Below the pieces are notes generated by a model, which searched no databases, had not been told where the DNA came from, and was given only the letters and a program-made list of their open reading frames with translations. Source: Arthrobacter sp. (lineage in GTDB: Bacteria; Actinomycetota; Actinomycetes; Actinomycetales; Micrococcaceae). From it: 64,000 nucleotides of DNA. Location: contig JAHFUZ010000004.1 of NCBI GenBank assembly GCA_023264815.1, forward strand, positions 53,829 through 117,828, in the 5' to 3' direction. The first letter of the stretch is position 1. Every line of letters begins with the position of its first letter. The position numbers and the translations under genes were made by a program. Positions 43,912 to 52,878 of this stretch are shown here, piece after piece.

Positions 43912-44685
43912 CTAGCCGACTTCGTCGGCCAGCGTGCCCAAGTACAGCTGGATGACCTTCGGGTCCTTCATCAGCTCCCGGCCCGTGCCCGTGTACGCGT
44001 CCCTGCCCTGGTCCAGGACATAGCCCCGGTCGCAGATCTGCAGGCACCGGCGGGCGTTCTGCTCCACCATGATCACGGACACTCCGGCCCGGTTGATCTC
44101 GTGGACGCGGAGGAACGTTTCGTCCTGCCTGACAGGGGAGAGCCCTGCGGAGGGCTCGTCCAGCAGGAGCACGGCCGGGTCCATCATGAGGGCCCTGCCC
44201 ATGGCTACCATTTGCCGTTCGCCGCCGGACAGCGAGCCTGCCCGCTGCGCACGCCGCTTGCCCAGCTCGGGAAACAGGCTGGTGACGAAGTCGAAGCGCT
44301 CGGCAAATGCCTTGGGGCGCTGGAAGATCCCCATCTGCAGGTTCTCTTCGATGCTCAAAGCGGCGAAGACGTTGTTGGTCTGGGGCACAAAGCCCACGCC
44401 CTGGCTGACCAGCTTGTTCGCCTTCAGCCCGGTGATGTCCTTGCCGCGGACCACCACGGTGCCCGAATGGACCTTGACGAGCCCGAACATGGCCTTCAGC
44501 AGCGTGGATTTGCCGGCCCCGTTCGGGCCGATGATTCCGATCAGTTCACCCTTGCGGGCCTCGATGCTGCAGCCGTTGAGGATGTTGACGCCGGGAAGGT
44601 ACCCGGCCACCAGGTCCTTGACAGTAACCACGGCGTCGCCGGACTGTGCCGGATGGGCGGCGGGGGCCGCGCTGGTTGCGCTCAT
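43912..44685 (-). CDS. livF: Branched-chain amino acid-type ABC transporter ATP-binding protein LivF
   Basis: 257 residues. Walker [12 protein letters not shown] (about 57-67), signature LSGGERQMVAMGRAL and Walker B VLLLDEPSAGLSP are intact. The first 20 residues are an Ala/Pro-rich extension. It forms the ATPase heterodimer with LivG. Its ATG overlaps the livG stop by 4 bases, and it is last in livH-livM-livG-livF. Confidence 0.94.
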   Translation of the reverse strand: MSATSAAPAAHPAQSGDAVVTVKDLVAGYLPGVNILNGCSIEARKGELIGIIGPNGAGKSTLLKAMFGLVKVHSGTVVVRGKDITGLKANKLVSQGVGFVPQTNNVFAALSIEENLQMGIFQRPKAFAERFDFVTSLFPELGKRRAQRAGSLSGGERQMVAMGRALMMDPAVLLLDEPSAGLSPVRQDETFLRVHEINRAGVSVIMVEQNARRCLQICDRGYVLDQGRDAYTGTGRELMKDPKVIQLYLGTLADEVG

Positions 44686-45686
44686 TTCTTGTCCTTGTCG
44701 TCGAGTCCGGACACCACGATTTCCGGGGCAATGATGCCGGCATTTTCGGTACCAACGATCGATTCCTCGTCGGCTTCCAGTTCGGCTTCGAGTTCCTTGA
44801 TGCCTTCGGCGTCGCCGAGATCCACGTCGTGGTGTGCGCCCAGGTAGGCATCGATCACCGCAGGGTTCTTCATCACGTCCGCCGGCGGGCCTTCCGCCAC
44901 GATCTTGCCCTCGGCCATCACCACCACCCAGTCGGCGATGTGCCGCACCATGTTCATGTCGTGTTCGACGAACAGCACGGTCATGCCTTCGGATTTCAGG
45001 TTCTTGATGTGGTCCAGCAGGGACTGCGTGAGTGCCGGGTTGACGCCGGCCATGGGCTCATCCAGCATCACAAGCTTCGGCCGGACCATCAGGGACCGGG
45101 CCATCTCCAGGAGCTTGCGCTGTCCGCCGGACAGGGACGCTGCGTAGTCGTCCTTCTTTGCATCCAGCTTGAACTTCTCCAGCAGGACGTTGGCCTGCGC
45201 AGTGATTTCCTTCTCCCTGCCGCCCCAGATGCCCTTGAACAGGGCCTTGGACAGCCGCTCGCCGGGCTGGTCCGCGGCCCCGAGCCGCATGTTTTCCATC
45301 ACCGTGAGCTTGCCCATGACCTTGGTCAGCTGGAACGTCCGCACCATGCCCAGCCGGGCAAGTTTGTACGAGGAGACGCCGGCGATGTTGTGGCCCTCGA
45401 ACTGCCACTTGCCCGAGTTGGGAGTGTCGAACCCCGTCAGGAGGTTGAACAGCGTAGTCTTGCCTGCCCCGTTCGGTCCGATCAGTGCGGTGATTTTGTG
45501 CCGCGGGATTTCGAGGTATTCCACGTCCACGGCGTTGATGCCGCCGAAGCTGCGGCTGATGTTCTCGGCCACCACAATCGGATCGCGCTTCTTGCAGCCG
45601 GGACCGGTCTCGTCCACCGCGATGGGGCGGGTGTCCGTCATGTAGTCGACTTTTTCGTGCCGGGGTACTGCGTTCTGCTCGCTCAT
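44682..45686 (-). CDS. livG: Branched-chain amino acid-type ABC transporter ATP-binding protein LivG
   Basis: 334 residues, longer than the usual about 255. The ATPase core is standard: Walker A IGPNGAGKTTLFN, LSGGQRKLLEMARSL, LVMLDEPMAGVNP. The family normally ends just after DAYLG; here about 50 more residues follow, highly acidic (GIKELEAELEADEES and a Lys/Asp end). About 35 extra residues precede the core, with an alternative start at MTDTRP. The start and stop each overlap neighbours by 4 bases. Confidence 0.94.
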   Translation of the reverse strand: MSEQNAVPRHEKVDYMTDTRPIAVDETGPGCKKRDPIVVAENISRSFGGINAVDVEYLEIPRHKITALIGPNGAGKTTLFNLLTGFDTPNSGKWQFEGHNIAGVSSYKLARLGMVRTFQLTKVMGKLTVMENMRLGAADQPGERLSKALFKGIWGGREKEITAQANVLLEKFKLDAKKDDYAASLSGGQRKLLEMARSLMVRPKLVMLDEPMAGVNPALTQSLLDHIKNLKSEGMTVLFVEHDMNMVRHIADWVVVMAEGKIVAEGPPADVMKNPAVIDAYLGAHHDVDLGDAEGIKELEAELEADEESIVGTENAGIIAPEIVVSGLDDKDKK

Positions 45687-46654
45687 GCGAATGCAAGCTC
45701 CTTCTTGTTGCCGAAGACGCCCTGCGGCCGGAAAATCATCAGCAGCATCAGCGCCACACCCACCAGGATGAACCGGAGCTGGCCAGCCTGGACCGTGGAC
45801 AGCCAGGTGATGATCCCGGACTCGATCAGGCCGCTGAGGATTCCCTGCGTCAGGGAGAGCACCACCCAGAAGATCATGGCGCCGATGACTGGCCCCAGCA
45901 CGGTAGCCATGCCGCCGAGCAGGAGGCAGGTCCAGAGGAAGAACGTCAGTTCGGTGCCGTAGTTGGCGGGCTGGATGGCACCCCGGGGCAGGGTGAAGAT
46001 CATTCCGGCGAGGGCGCCCAGGACGCCGCCAATGATCAGTGCCTGCATCTTGTAGGCGTAGACGTTCTTTCCCAGCGAACGGACTGCGTTCTCGTCCTCA
46101 CGGATACCCTTCAGGACCCTTCCCCAGGGGCTGCGCATCAGGAGCCAGACCAGGAGGCCGGCGACGATCACCAGGGACCAGCCCACCACCCGGATGAACA
46201 CATCGCGGTTGTTCATGCCCATGGGATAGGTGCCGGGCGGGAACGGGTTCATCGCGAAGAACCCGCCTTCAAAGGCGGCCAGGCCGTTTGCCGAGCCGGT
46301 GACGGCTGTCCAGCCGTTGGTGGTGACCAGGTAGCGGACGATTTCCGCTGCCGCGATGGTGACAATGGCCAGGTAATCGGCCCGCAGGCGGAGGGTTGGA
46401 ATGCCGAGGATAAGGGCGAAGACCGCTGCCGCCACCACGGCGATGAGGAGGGCCAGGAAGAAAGGGGCCTTGAACGTCAGCGTGGAGATGGCGAAGCCAT
46501 AGGCGCCAACGGCCATAAATCCGGCCTGGCCGAAGTTCAGCAGGCCCGAATAGCCAAAGTGGACTGCGAGGCCCAGCGCGGCCAGTGCGTAGGCGGCCGT
46601 GGTGGGGCTGATGAGTTCACCGAAGGCGTTGGACAAAATACTTGCAAAATCCAT
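45683..46654 (-). CDS. livM: Branched-chain amino acid-type ABC transporter permease LivM
   Basis: 323 residues with eight or more membrane helices. Landmarks: FGYSGLLNFGQAGFMAVGAYG near residue 33, GIPTLRLRADYLAIVTIA, and the EAA-like loop GRVLKGIREDENAVRSLGKN. It forms the translocation path with LivH. The ATG at 46654 has GGAAGGA upstream. livH ends 12 bases before it. Confidence 0.94.
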   Translation of the reverse strand: MDFASILSNAFGELISPTTAAYALAALGLAVHFGYSGLLNFGQAGFMAVGAYGFAISTLTFKAPFFLALLIAVVAAAVFALILGIPTLRLRADYLAIVTIAAAEIVRYLVTTNGWTAVTGSANGLAAFEGGFFAMNPFPPGTYPMGMNNRDVFIRVVGWSLVIVAGLLVWLLMRSPWGRVLKGIREDENAVRSLGKNVYAYKMQALIIGGVLGALAGMIFTLPRGAIQPANYGTELTFFLWTCLLLGGMATVLGPVIGAMIFWVVLSLTQGILSGLIESGIITWLSTVQAGQLRFILVGVALMLLMIFRPQGVFGNKKELAFA

Positions 46655-46666
46655 GATTGGTCCTTC

Positions 46667-48004
46667 CTATCCCACGCGCTCGCGGCGGCCCAGGATGCCC
46701 TGCGGCCGGATCAGCAGGACGAGGATCATCACGCCCAGCGGGATGACATATTTGAGGTCTGCCGGCGCACCGAAGACGGTGGTCAACTCGGTGAAGATGC
46801 CGACGACGATGGAGCCGATGAGCGCCCCGAAGACTGTGCCGAGACCGCCGAGGGTGACACCCGCGAAGATCAGCAGCAGGATCTGCGAGCCCATGTTGAA
46901 AGAGACACCCGGCCGGTAATAGGCCCAGAGAATGCCTCCCAGGGAGGCGAGGACGCCGCCCACGATCCAGACAATGCGGATGACCCCGTCGACGTCGATG
47001 CCGGAGGCCGCAGCCAGTGCCGGATTGTCGGCGACTGCCCGCGTTGCCTTGCCCAGGCGGGTCTTCATCAGGACCAGGCCCACCGTCACGATCACCACGG
47101 CACAGATGATCAGCGACCACAGATTGTTGGGAGAGACGGAGATCGGGCCCAGCTGGATCTCGGCGCTCTGCGCGCCCGGAAGCTGCTCGGTGGCGCCGCC
47201 GAAGTAGAACAGGATGACGTAGCGGGCCGCGAGGGCCAAACCAATGCTGACGATCATCATCGGGACCAGCCCGGTGCCGCGGCGCCGCAATGGCCTCCAC
47301 AGCCCCGCATCCTGGACGTATCCCACCAGCCCGCCTCCCACCAGTGCCAGGATGAGCGTGAGCCAGAACGGCAGCCCCATGGCGTTGAAGGCGAAGACCA
47401 GCACGGCTCCGAGGGTGACCATTTCACCGTGCGCAAAGTTGGTCAGGCCTGTGGTGCCGAAAATGAGGGACAGGCCAACGGCGGCAAGGGCGAGCAGCAG
47501 TCCGAAGCTCAGTCCTGCAACCAGCCTGTTGGTCAGGTCCTGCGCGAAGTTGCCCTGCTGGACCACAATGCCGGCACCGAAGGCGAAGATGGTGGTCTGG
47601 TTGGATGTCTGGCCGAACGCCAGCTGCCTGGGGTTTTCCTGCCCTTCGGCCAGTGCCACGCCTTCGGGGAGCGTGGATTCGTCCAGCTCAACTTGATACG
47701 TGCCTGACTTCGGCACGCCGATGTTCCATGATCCGTTGGCGTTTGAGGTGGTGGAACCCTCGAAGCCTTCACCGGAAACACTGATTTTTACATCAGGCAG
47801 TGGTGCTCCGGCGTTGCGCAGGAAGCCGCTGATGCTGAAATTCGAACTGGTCGACGACGGGGATGGTGTCGGCGATGGGGAAGTGGCCTGTGACGCCGGA
47901 GCGACGACGAGCAGGATTGCCACGACTGAGGCGAAGATGGCCCCCACCGCTCTTAGCAATCCCCGCTGCCGTCGGTGCGGCAGGCCTTGGGGTGTACTTC
48001 TCAA
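46667..48004 (-). CDS. livH: LivH permease with N-terminal exported Ig-like (carboxypeptidase regulatory-like) domain
   Basis: About 445 residues from TTG 48004, chosen because GGAGG lies 9 bases upstream (48014-48018); the frame stays open to a GTG at 48121. Residues 1-40 form a signal peptide (basic, then AVGAIFASVVAILLVVAPAS). A Ser/Pro/Thr linker follows, then about 60 residues of a beta-sandwich of the carboxypeptidase-regulatory/SpaA type (SGFLRNAGAPLPDVKISVSG, NANGSWNIGVPKSGTYQVEL). The LivH core begins near RLVAGLSFGLLLALAAVGLS, with FGTTGLTNFAHGEMVTLGA. The core alone would be the usual about 290 residues. The outer domain may contact LivK or the cell wall. Confidence 0.88.
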   Translation of the reverse strand: MRSTPQGLPHRRQRGLLRAVGAIFASVVAILLVVAPASQATSPSPTPSPSSTSSNFSISGFLRNAGAPLPDVKISVSGEGFEGSTTSNANGSWNIGVPKSGTYQVELDESTLPEGVALAEGQENPRQLAFGQTSNQTTIFAFGAGIVVQQGNFAQDLTNRLVAGLSFGLLLALAAVGLSLIFGTTGLTNFAHGEMVTLGAVLVFAFNAMGLPFWLTLILALVGGGLVGYVQDAGLWRPLRRRGTGLVPMMIVSIGLALAARYVILFYFGGATEQLPGAQSAEIQLGPISVSPNNLWSLIICAVVIVTVGLVLMKTRLGKATRAVADNPALAAASGIDVDGVIRIVWIVGGVLASLGGILWAYYRPGVSFNMGSQILLLIFAGVTLGGLGTVFGALIGSIVVGIFTELTTVFGAPADLKYVIPLGVMILVLLIRPQGILGRRERVG

Positions 48005-48443
48005 AATGAAAAACCTCCACTTGGGGGGTGGCCAGGGTGCGCCCTTGCAACCGCTGCAAACGTCACGGGACGGACGACGCGAACGAACTGCAGGTTGGGG
48101 CCTGATTGTGATGTCCGTCACCGTGTGTGGCCTATGTTACCGCCCGTCAGGCGCAAATTACGGCTCCGGAGGAGACCAACCGGTCGCGATCGCATAACAA
48201 CTGCAGCGGCCGGGGGGCTCCTGCAGAATGTGTTCGCCAAGAAACTTCTGGTGCTCAGGGGTGTTTCCCGTGGTCAGCCAGCCCGATGCCCGGCATGGAG
48301 GGCGGAACCCGCTGTTGCCCGGGGCCGGATCACGGTTAGGTTTCGGCCATGCCTGCGGGGGAACTTATTGGAGCGTGGGCGCGTAGATATTGGTAGCGTG
48401 GCTTGTAGTTCACGACTCAACCTTTACTTGGAGGACACCAGCA
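48005..48443. other. Divergent regulatory region between livH and the BI-1 gene
   Basis: 439 bases with no convincing gene. On the livH side there are GGAGG (48014-48018) and the CRP-like site at 48107-48122. An open frame at 48127-48339 codes for a low-complexity peptide without typical bias and is probably not real. On the other side there is a GGAGG 8 bases before the BI-1 ATG, and AT-rich TAGATATTGGTAGCGT (48382-48397) may hold its promoter. Nothing else is recognised in 48180-48370. Confidence 0.5.
48107..48122. promoter_or_regulatory. CRP/GlxR-type site upstream of livHMGF
   Basis: TGTGATGTCCGTCACC matches TGTGA-N6-TCACA except for the last base. It lies about 100 bases before the livH start. 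The livK unit has a comparable site at 42345-42360, so the two halves of the transporter may share control. A TAACAT/TAGGCC sequence just upstream on the minus strand could be the promoter; if so, the site would sit downstream of it. Confidence 0.5.
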
Positions 48444-49352
48444 ATGGCACTTGGCGGAAACCCGATCTTCAACGGAAAGAATTTCCGTGGAGCGACGCAG
48501 GCACCGCGTGTCCCGCAGGCGCCTTACGGTCAGGCACAGTACGGCCAGCAGCCCTACGGACAGCAGTCGTTTGGCCGTGCCCCCGGCCAGGTGATGGACC
48601 CGCAGGCCGGCTACGCGCAGCAGGGCATGACCAGCGAGCAGCTCCAGCAGATGTACAACCAGCCGGCGGCGGGTCCCGCGGACACCGGCCGGATGACGTA
48701 CGACGACGTCATCGTCAAGACCACCGCCTGCCTCGGAGTCCTGCTGGCAGGCGCTGCCGTGACCCTGTTCGTCAGCATGGGCCTTGCCAGCATCCTGATG
48801 ATTGCCGGCGCCCTGGGTGGATTCGTCCTGGCCATGGTGAACACCTTCAAGAAGCAGCCCTCCCCGGCCCTGATCCTTGCGTACGCCGGGCTGGAAGGCC
48901 TGTTCCTCGGCGGACTCACCCGTGTGCTCGACCTCGCCTACCCGGGTGTTGGCCTGCAGGCGGTCGTTGGCACCCTGTCCGTGTTCGCCGTGACACTGCT
49001 CCTGTTCAAGAGCGGCAAGGTCCGGGCAACTCCCAAGGCGATGAAGTTCTTCATGATCGCCCTGGTGGGGTACGCCCTGTTCTCCCTGGTCAACATGGTC
49101 ATGATGCTGACCGGCCTGACCACCGAACCGTTCGGCCTGCGCAGTGGCATTATCGGCGTGGTCATCGGCATCCTGGCCATTGGCCTGGCCGCGTTTTCCC
49201 TGGTGATGGACTTTACCAGCATCGAGGCCGGCGTGCAGGCCGGTGCGCCGCAGCGCTTCTCCTGGACCGCAGCCTTCGGCCTGACGGTCACGCTGGTCTG
49301 GCTCTACGTGGAGATCATCCGGGTCCTGGCCATCCTCCGCGGCGAGGACTAG
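48444..49352 (+). CDS. Bax inhibitor-1/YccA family membrane protein
   Basis: 302 residues from ATG 48444 (GGAGG upstream). The N-terminal about 70 residues are a Tyr/Gln/Pro-rich tail with YGQ repeats (APYGQAQYGQQPYGQQSFG), followed by seven membrane helices. BI-1 landmarks include GLEGLFLGGLTRVLDL, FFMIALVGYALFSLVNMV and a C-terminal WTAAFGLTVTLVWLYVEIIR. Bacterial YetJ/YccA relatives act as pH-sensitive calcium leaks or protease inhibitors. The role here is unknown. It is transcribed alone and ends at a strong shared terminator. Confidence 0.9.
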   Translation: MALGGNPIFNGKNFRGATQAPRVPQAPYGQAQYGQQPYGQQSFGRAPGQVMDPQAGYAQQGMTSEQLQQMYNQPAAGPADTGRMTYDDVIVKTTACLGVLLAGAAVTLFVSMGLASILMIAGALGGFVLAMVNTFKKQPSPALILAYAGLEGLFLGGLTRVLDLAYPGVGLQAVVGTLSVFAVTLLLFKSGKVRATPKAMKFFMIALVGYALFSLVNMVMMLTGLTTEPFGLRSGIIGVVIGILAIGLAAFSLVMDFTSIEAGVQAGAPQRFSWTAAFGLTVTLVWLYVEIIRVLAILRGED

Positions 49353-49390
49353 CGCCCAGGCGGCGTCCGCCGTCGTACTTTTCATCACAG

Positions 49391-49435
49391 CTAAGGGCTC
49401 CCGTCCGTGCTTTAGGCACGGACGGGAGCCCTTAG
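49391..49435. terminator. Bidirectional terminator between BI-1 gene and galK
   Basis: A perfect 20-bp stem (49391-49410 with 49416-49435) has a 5-nt loop and serves the convergent BI-1 and galK genes. It is the longest perfect hairpin I found in the window. Confidence 0.92.
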
Positions 49436-49446
49436 TCGTTGTGGTC

Positions 49447-50591
49447 CTAGCTGAGGCGCAGGGCCCCCGCTGCCGGGGTCACCGTGAAGATCTCGGGAGC
49501 CGCGTAGCCGGCTTCCGAAAAGGCGCGTACGACGGCGGCACGCACCTGCTGCTCCACCGCCACCGGGGTGAGGGCGATGGCAGCGCCTCCGAAACCGCCG
49601 CCGGTCATCCGCGCGCCGATGGCCCCGTTGGTGCGTGCGGTTTCCACTGCCAGGTCCAGTTCGGGGCAGGAAATTTCGAAATCGTCCCGCATGGAGGCGT
49701 GGCTGGCATCCAGCAGCTCCCCGATGGCACCGGGGCCAGCGCCGGCGAGCAGCTCCACTGTCTGCAGGACCCTGCTGTTCTCGGTGACCACGTGGCGCAC
49801 GCGCCGGTAGGTGACCTCATCCAGGAGGCTCTTCGCCCTGGGCAGGTCGGCAACCTGGACATCACGGAGTGCTTTGACTCCAAGAATCCTGGCGCCGAGC
49901 TCGCAGGAAGCCCGGCGTGAGGCGTAGCCGCCGTCGGCATGGGAGTGCGAGACCTTGGTGTCGATCACCAGCATTACCAGGCCTGCGGACTCAGCGTCGA
50001 ACGGAACCAGTTCCACGCCCTGGTCACGGCAGTCCAGGAACACCGCGTGGCCCTTCGAGCCGCGGAGGGACGCGGACTGGTCCATGATTCCCGTTGGGGC
50101 TCCGACGAACTCGTTTTCCGCGCGCTGGGTGGTGAGGACCATGTCCTCGGCTTCCAACCCGGCGCCGGTCAGGTCGTTCAGGGCCGAGATGACGGCGCAC
50201 TCGATGGCGTGCGAGGACGAGAGCCCGGCGCCCAGCGGCACGGTGGAATCGAGCAGCAGGTCCATGCCGGGCACGGCTATTCCCCGCTGTTGCAGGGCCC
50301 AGATGACGCCCAAGGGATATTTCGTCCAGCCCTTCGCTGAATCCGGCTCCAGGGAGTCGATGGCGGTGCTGAAAGTTCCCTGGTCGCCGTAGGTGGACAG
50401 CAGCCTCACCATCGGGTCCGCCCGGACTTTGATGGCAACCCGCGCGGTCTTGTCGATGGCGAACGGAAGCACAAAGCCGTCGTTGTAGTCCGTGTGCTCC
50501 CCGATCAGGTTGACGCGCCCCGGTGCCTGCCAGACGCCGTCGGGAACCGCGCCAAACTCCTGTTCGAACCGGGCGGCCAGCTCAGGCGCGC

Positions 50592-50595
<4 letters not shown>
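49447..50595 (-). CDS. galK: Galactokinase
   Basis: 382 residues of the GHMP kinase fold. It phosphorylates galactose at C1. The signature GRVNLIGEHTDYNDGFVLP is near residue 25, the ATP loop is PLGAGLSSSHAIECA, and the C-terminal GARMTGGGFGGAAIAL motif is present. The ATG overlaps the galT stop by 4 bases, so galT-galK form a coupled pair of Leloir-pathway genes. Confidence 0.96.
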
Positions 50596-51746
<1,151 letters not shown>

Positions 51747-51771
51747 GGCTGGGGTCCTTTGCGAGCGTGGT

Positions 51772-51801
51772 GTTGTATTCATCATGCCAGAATCAGCTCA
51801 A
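51772..51801 (-). promoter_or_regulatory. Predicted galT-galK promoter
   Basis: TTGAGC (51796-51801) and TACAAC (51772-51777) are 18 bases apart on the minus strand. The start of transcription would fall near 51765, about 20 bases before the galT ATG at 51746. Confidence 0.5.
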
Positions 51802-51814
51802 AAAGGAATATTTT

Positions 51815-51832
51815 CAAACAAAAAGTAACAAA
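51815..51832. promoter_or_regulatory. AT-rich direct-repeat operator candidate in the gal intergenic region
   Basis: On the minus strand the motif TTTGTT occurs twice with a 10-base period (TTTGTTACTTTTTGTTTG). It sits in a 45-base AT-rich island (51790-51836) that stands out from its GC-rich surroundings. Helical-phase direct repeats of this kind are typical of DeoR-family sugar regulators. It lies about 58 bases above the predicted galT start and about 50 bases before the divergent epimerase gene. Confidence 0.4.
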
Positions 51833-51878
51833 TTGGTCGCCGTGGCACGCCCGTGCAGCCCCCTGTACGGTGGTGCTC

Positions 51879-52838
51879 ATGACTTCAAGCACACCCCCCG
51901 GCGCCGGGGCGCCCGCCAGCTACCAGACCTACGCCACCGGCCGTCAGTACGAGATCCGCCGCGGCGGTGCCCTTGCCGTGATCACCGAACTGGCCGCGGG
52001 CCTCCGGCTGTACAGCAGGGACGGAATCCAGCTGACAGAAACCTATGGCGACGGCGAGATTTCCCCCGGCGCCGCCGGGATCACGCTCGCGCCGTGGGCC
52101 AACCGGGTGGAAGACGGGGTGTGGTACCTCGACGGGAAGAAGCAGCAACTGGACATCACGGAGGTTTCCCGGAACAACGCCAGCCACGGACTCCTTCGGA
52201 ACTCCGCCTACAGCCTCGTGGACGAGACACAGTTTTCCGTGACCCTTGAGGCCACCGTGTTCCCCCAGCACGGCTATCCGTTCCTGGTACGGCATCGGGT
52301 GCAATACCTCCTGCGCGAGGATCTTGGCCTGGAGGTCCGCCAGACCCTCATCAACGACTCCGGCAGCCGGGCGCCATTCGTGCTCGGTGCCCATCCGTGC
52401 CTTCGGCTGGGCGACGCCGAGATGGCCAACCTGGTGCTGACCGTTTCCGCCAACACCCGCCTGGTGGCGGACGGGCGCCTGATCCCGCGCAGCTCGGAAC
52501 CTGTCAGCGGAGACAGCGATTTCCGCCATGGCCAGCGGGTGGGGAGCCTTGACATCGATGTGGCACTGACGGATCTGGTGTTCGACGGCGGCGCTGCCCG
52601 CCATACGCTCAGTTCACCGGACGGACGCAGCGTGACGCTGTGGCAGGACGCGAACTGCAGTTACGTCCACATCTTCGTGACAACCCAACTCCCGGGCCGG
52701 CCGCGGGCCGTGGCCATCGAACCAATGACCGGGCCGGCAAACGCCTTCAACTCAGGTGACGGACTGCGGTGGCTTGCACCTGGCGAATCCTTCACCATGG
52801 CATGGGGCATCGAAGCCACGTTGGGCGACGCCGGATAG
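51879..52838 (+). CDS. galM: Aldose 1-epimerase family protein
   Basis: 319 residues from ATG 51879. The galactose mutarotase-like fold has PWANRVEDGVWYLDG, SHGLLRNSAY and the catalytic His region LGAHPCLRLGD. It interconverts anomers of aldoses or sugar phosphates. Its place divergent from galT-galK suggests it supplies alpha-galactose to GalK, but YeaD/YphB-type relatives act on other sugars. TACGGT lies 7 bases before the ATG, so it may be leaderless. Confidence 0.85.
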   Translation: MTSSTPPGAGAPASYQTYATGRQYEIRRGGALAVITELAAGLRLYSRDGIQLTETYGDGEISPGAAGITLAPWANRVEDGVWYLDGKKQQLDITEVSRNNASHGLLRNSAYSLVDETQFSVTLEATVFPQHGYPFLVRHRVQYLLREDLGLEVRQTLINDSGSRAPFVLGAHPCLRLGDAEMANLVLTVSANTRLVADGRLIPRSSEPVSGDSDFRHGQRVGSLDIDVALTDLVFDGGAARHTLSSPDGRSVTLWQDANCSYVHIFVTTQLPGRPRAVAIEPMTGPANAFNSGDGLRWLAPGESFTMAWGIEATLGDAG

Positions 52839-52878
52839 CCGTTTCGCATAAGGGGCGAAGCTGAGGAAGTATTAGGCT

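Noticed and set aside
48127..48339. 70-codon frame in the livH to BI-1 gap
   Set aside because: Odd composition, no Shine-Dalgarno and overlap with the liv regulatory region. I see no support for a gene.
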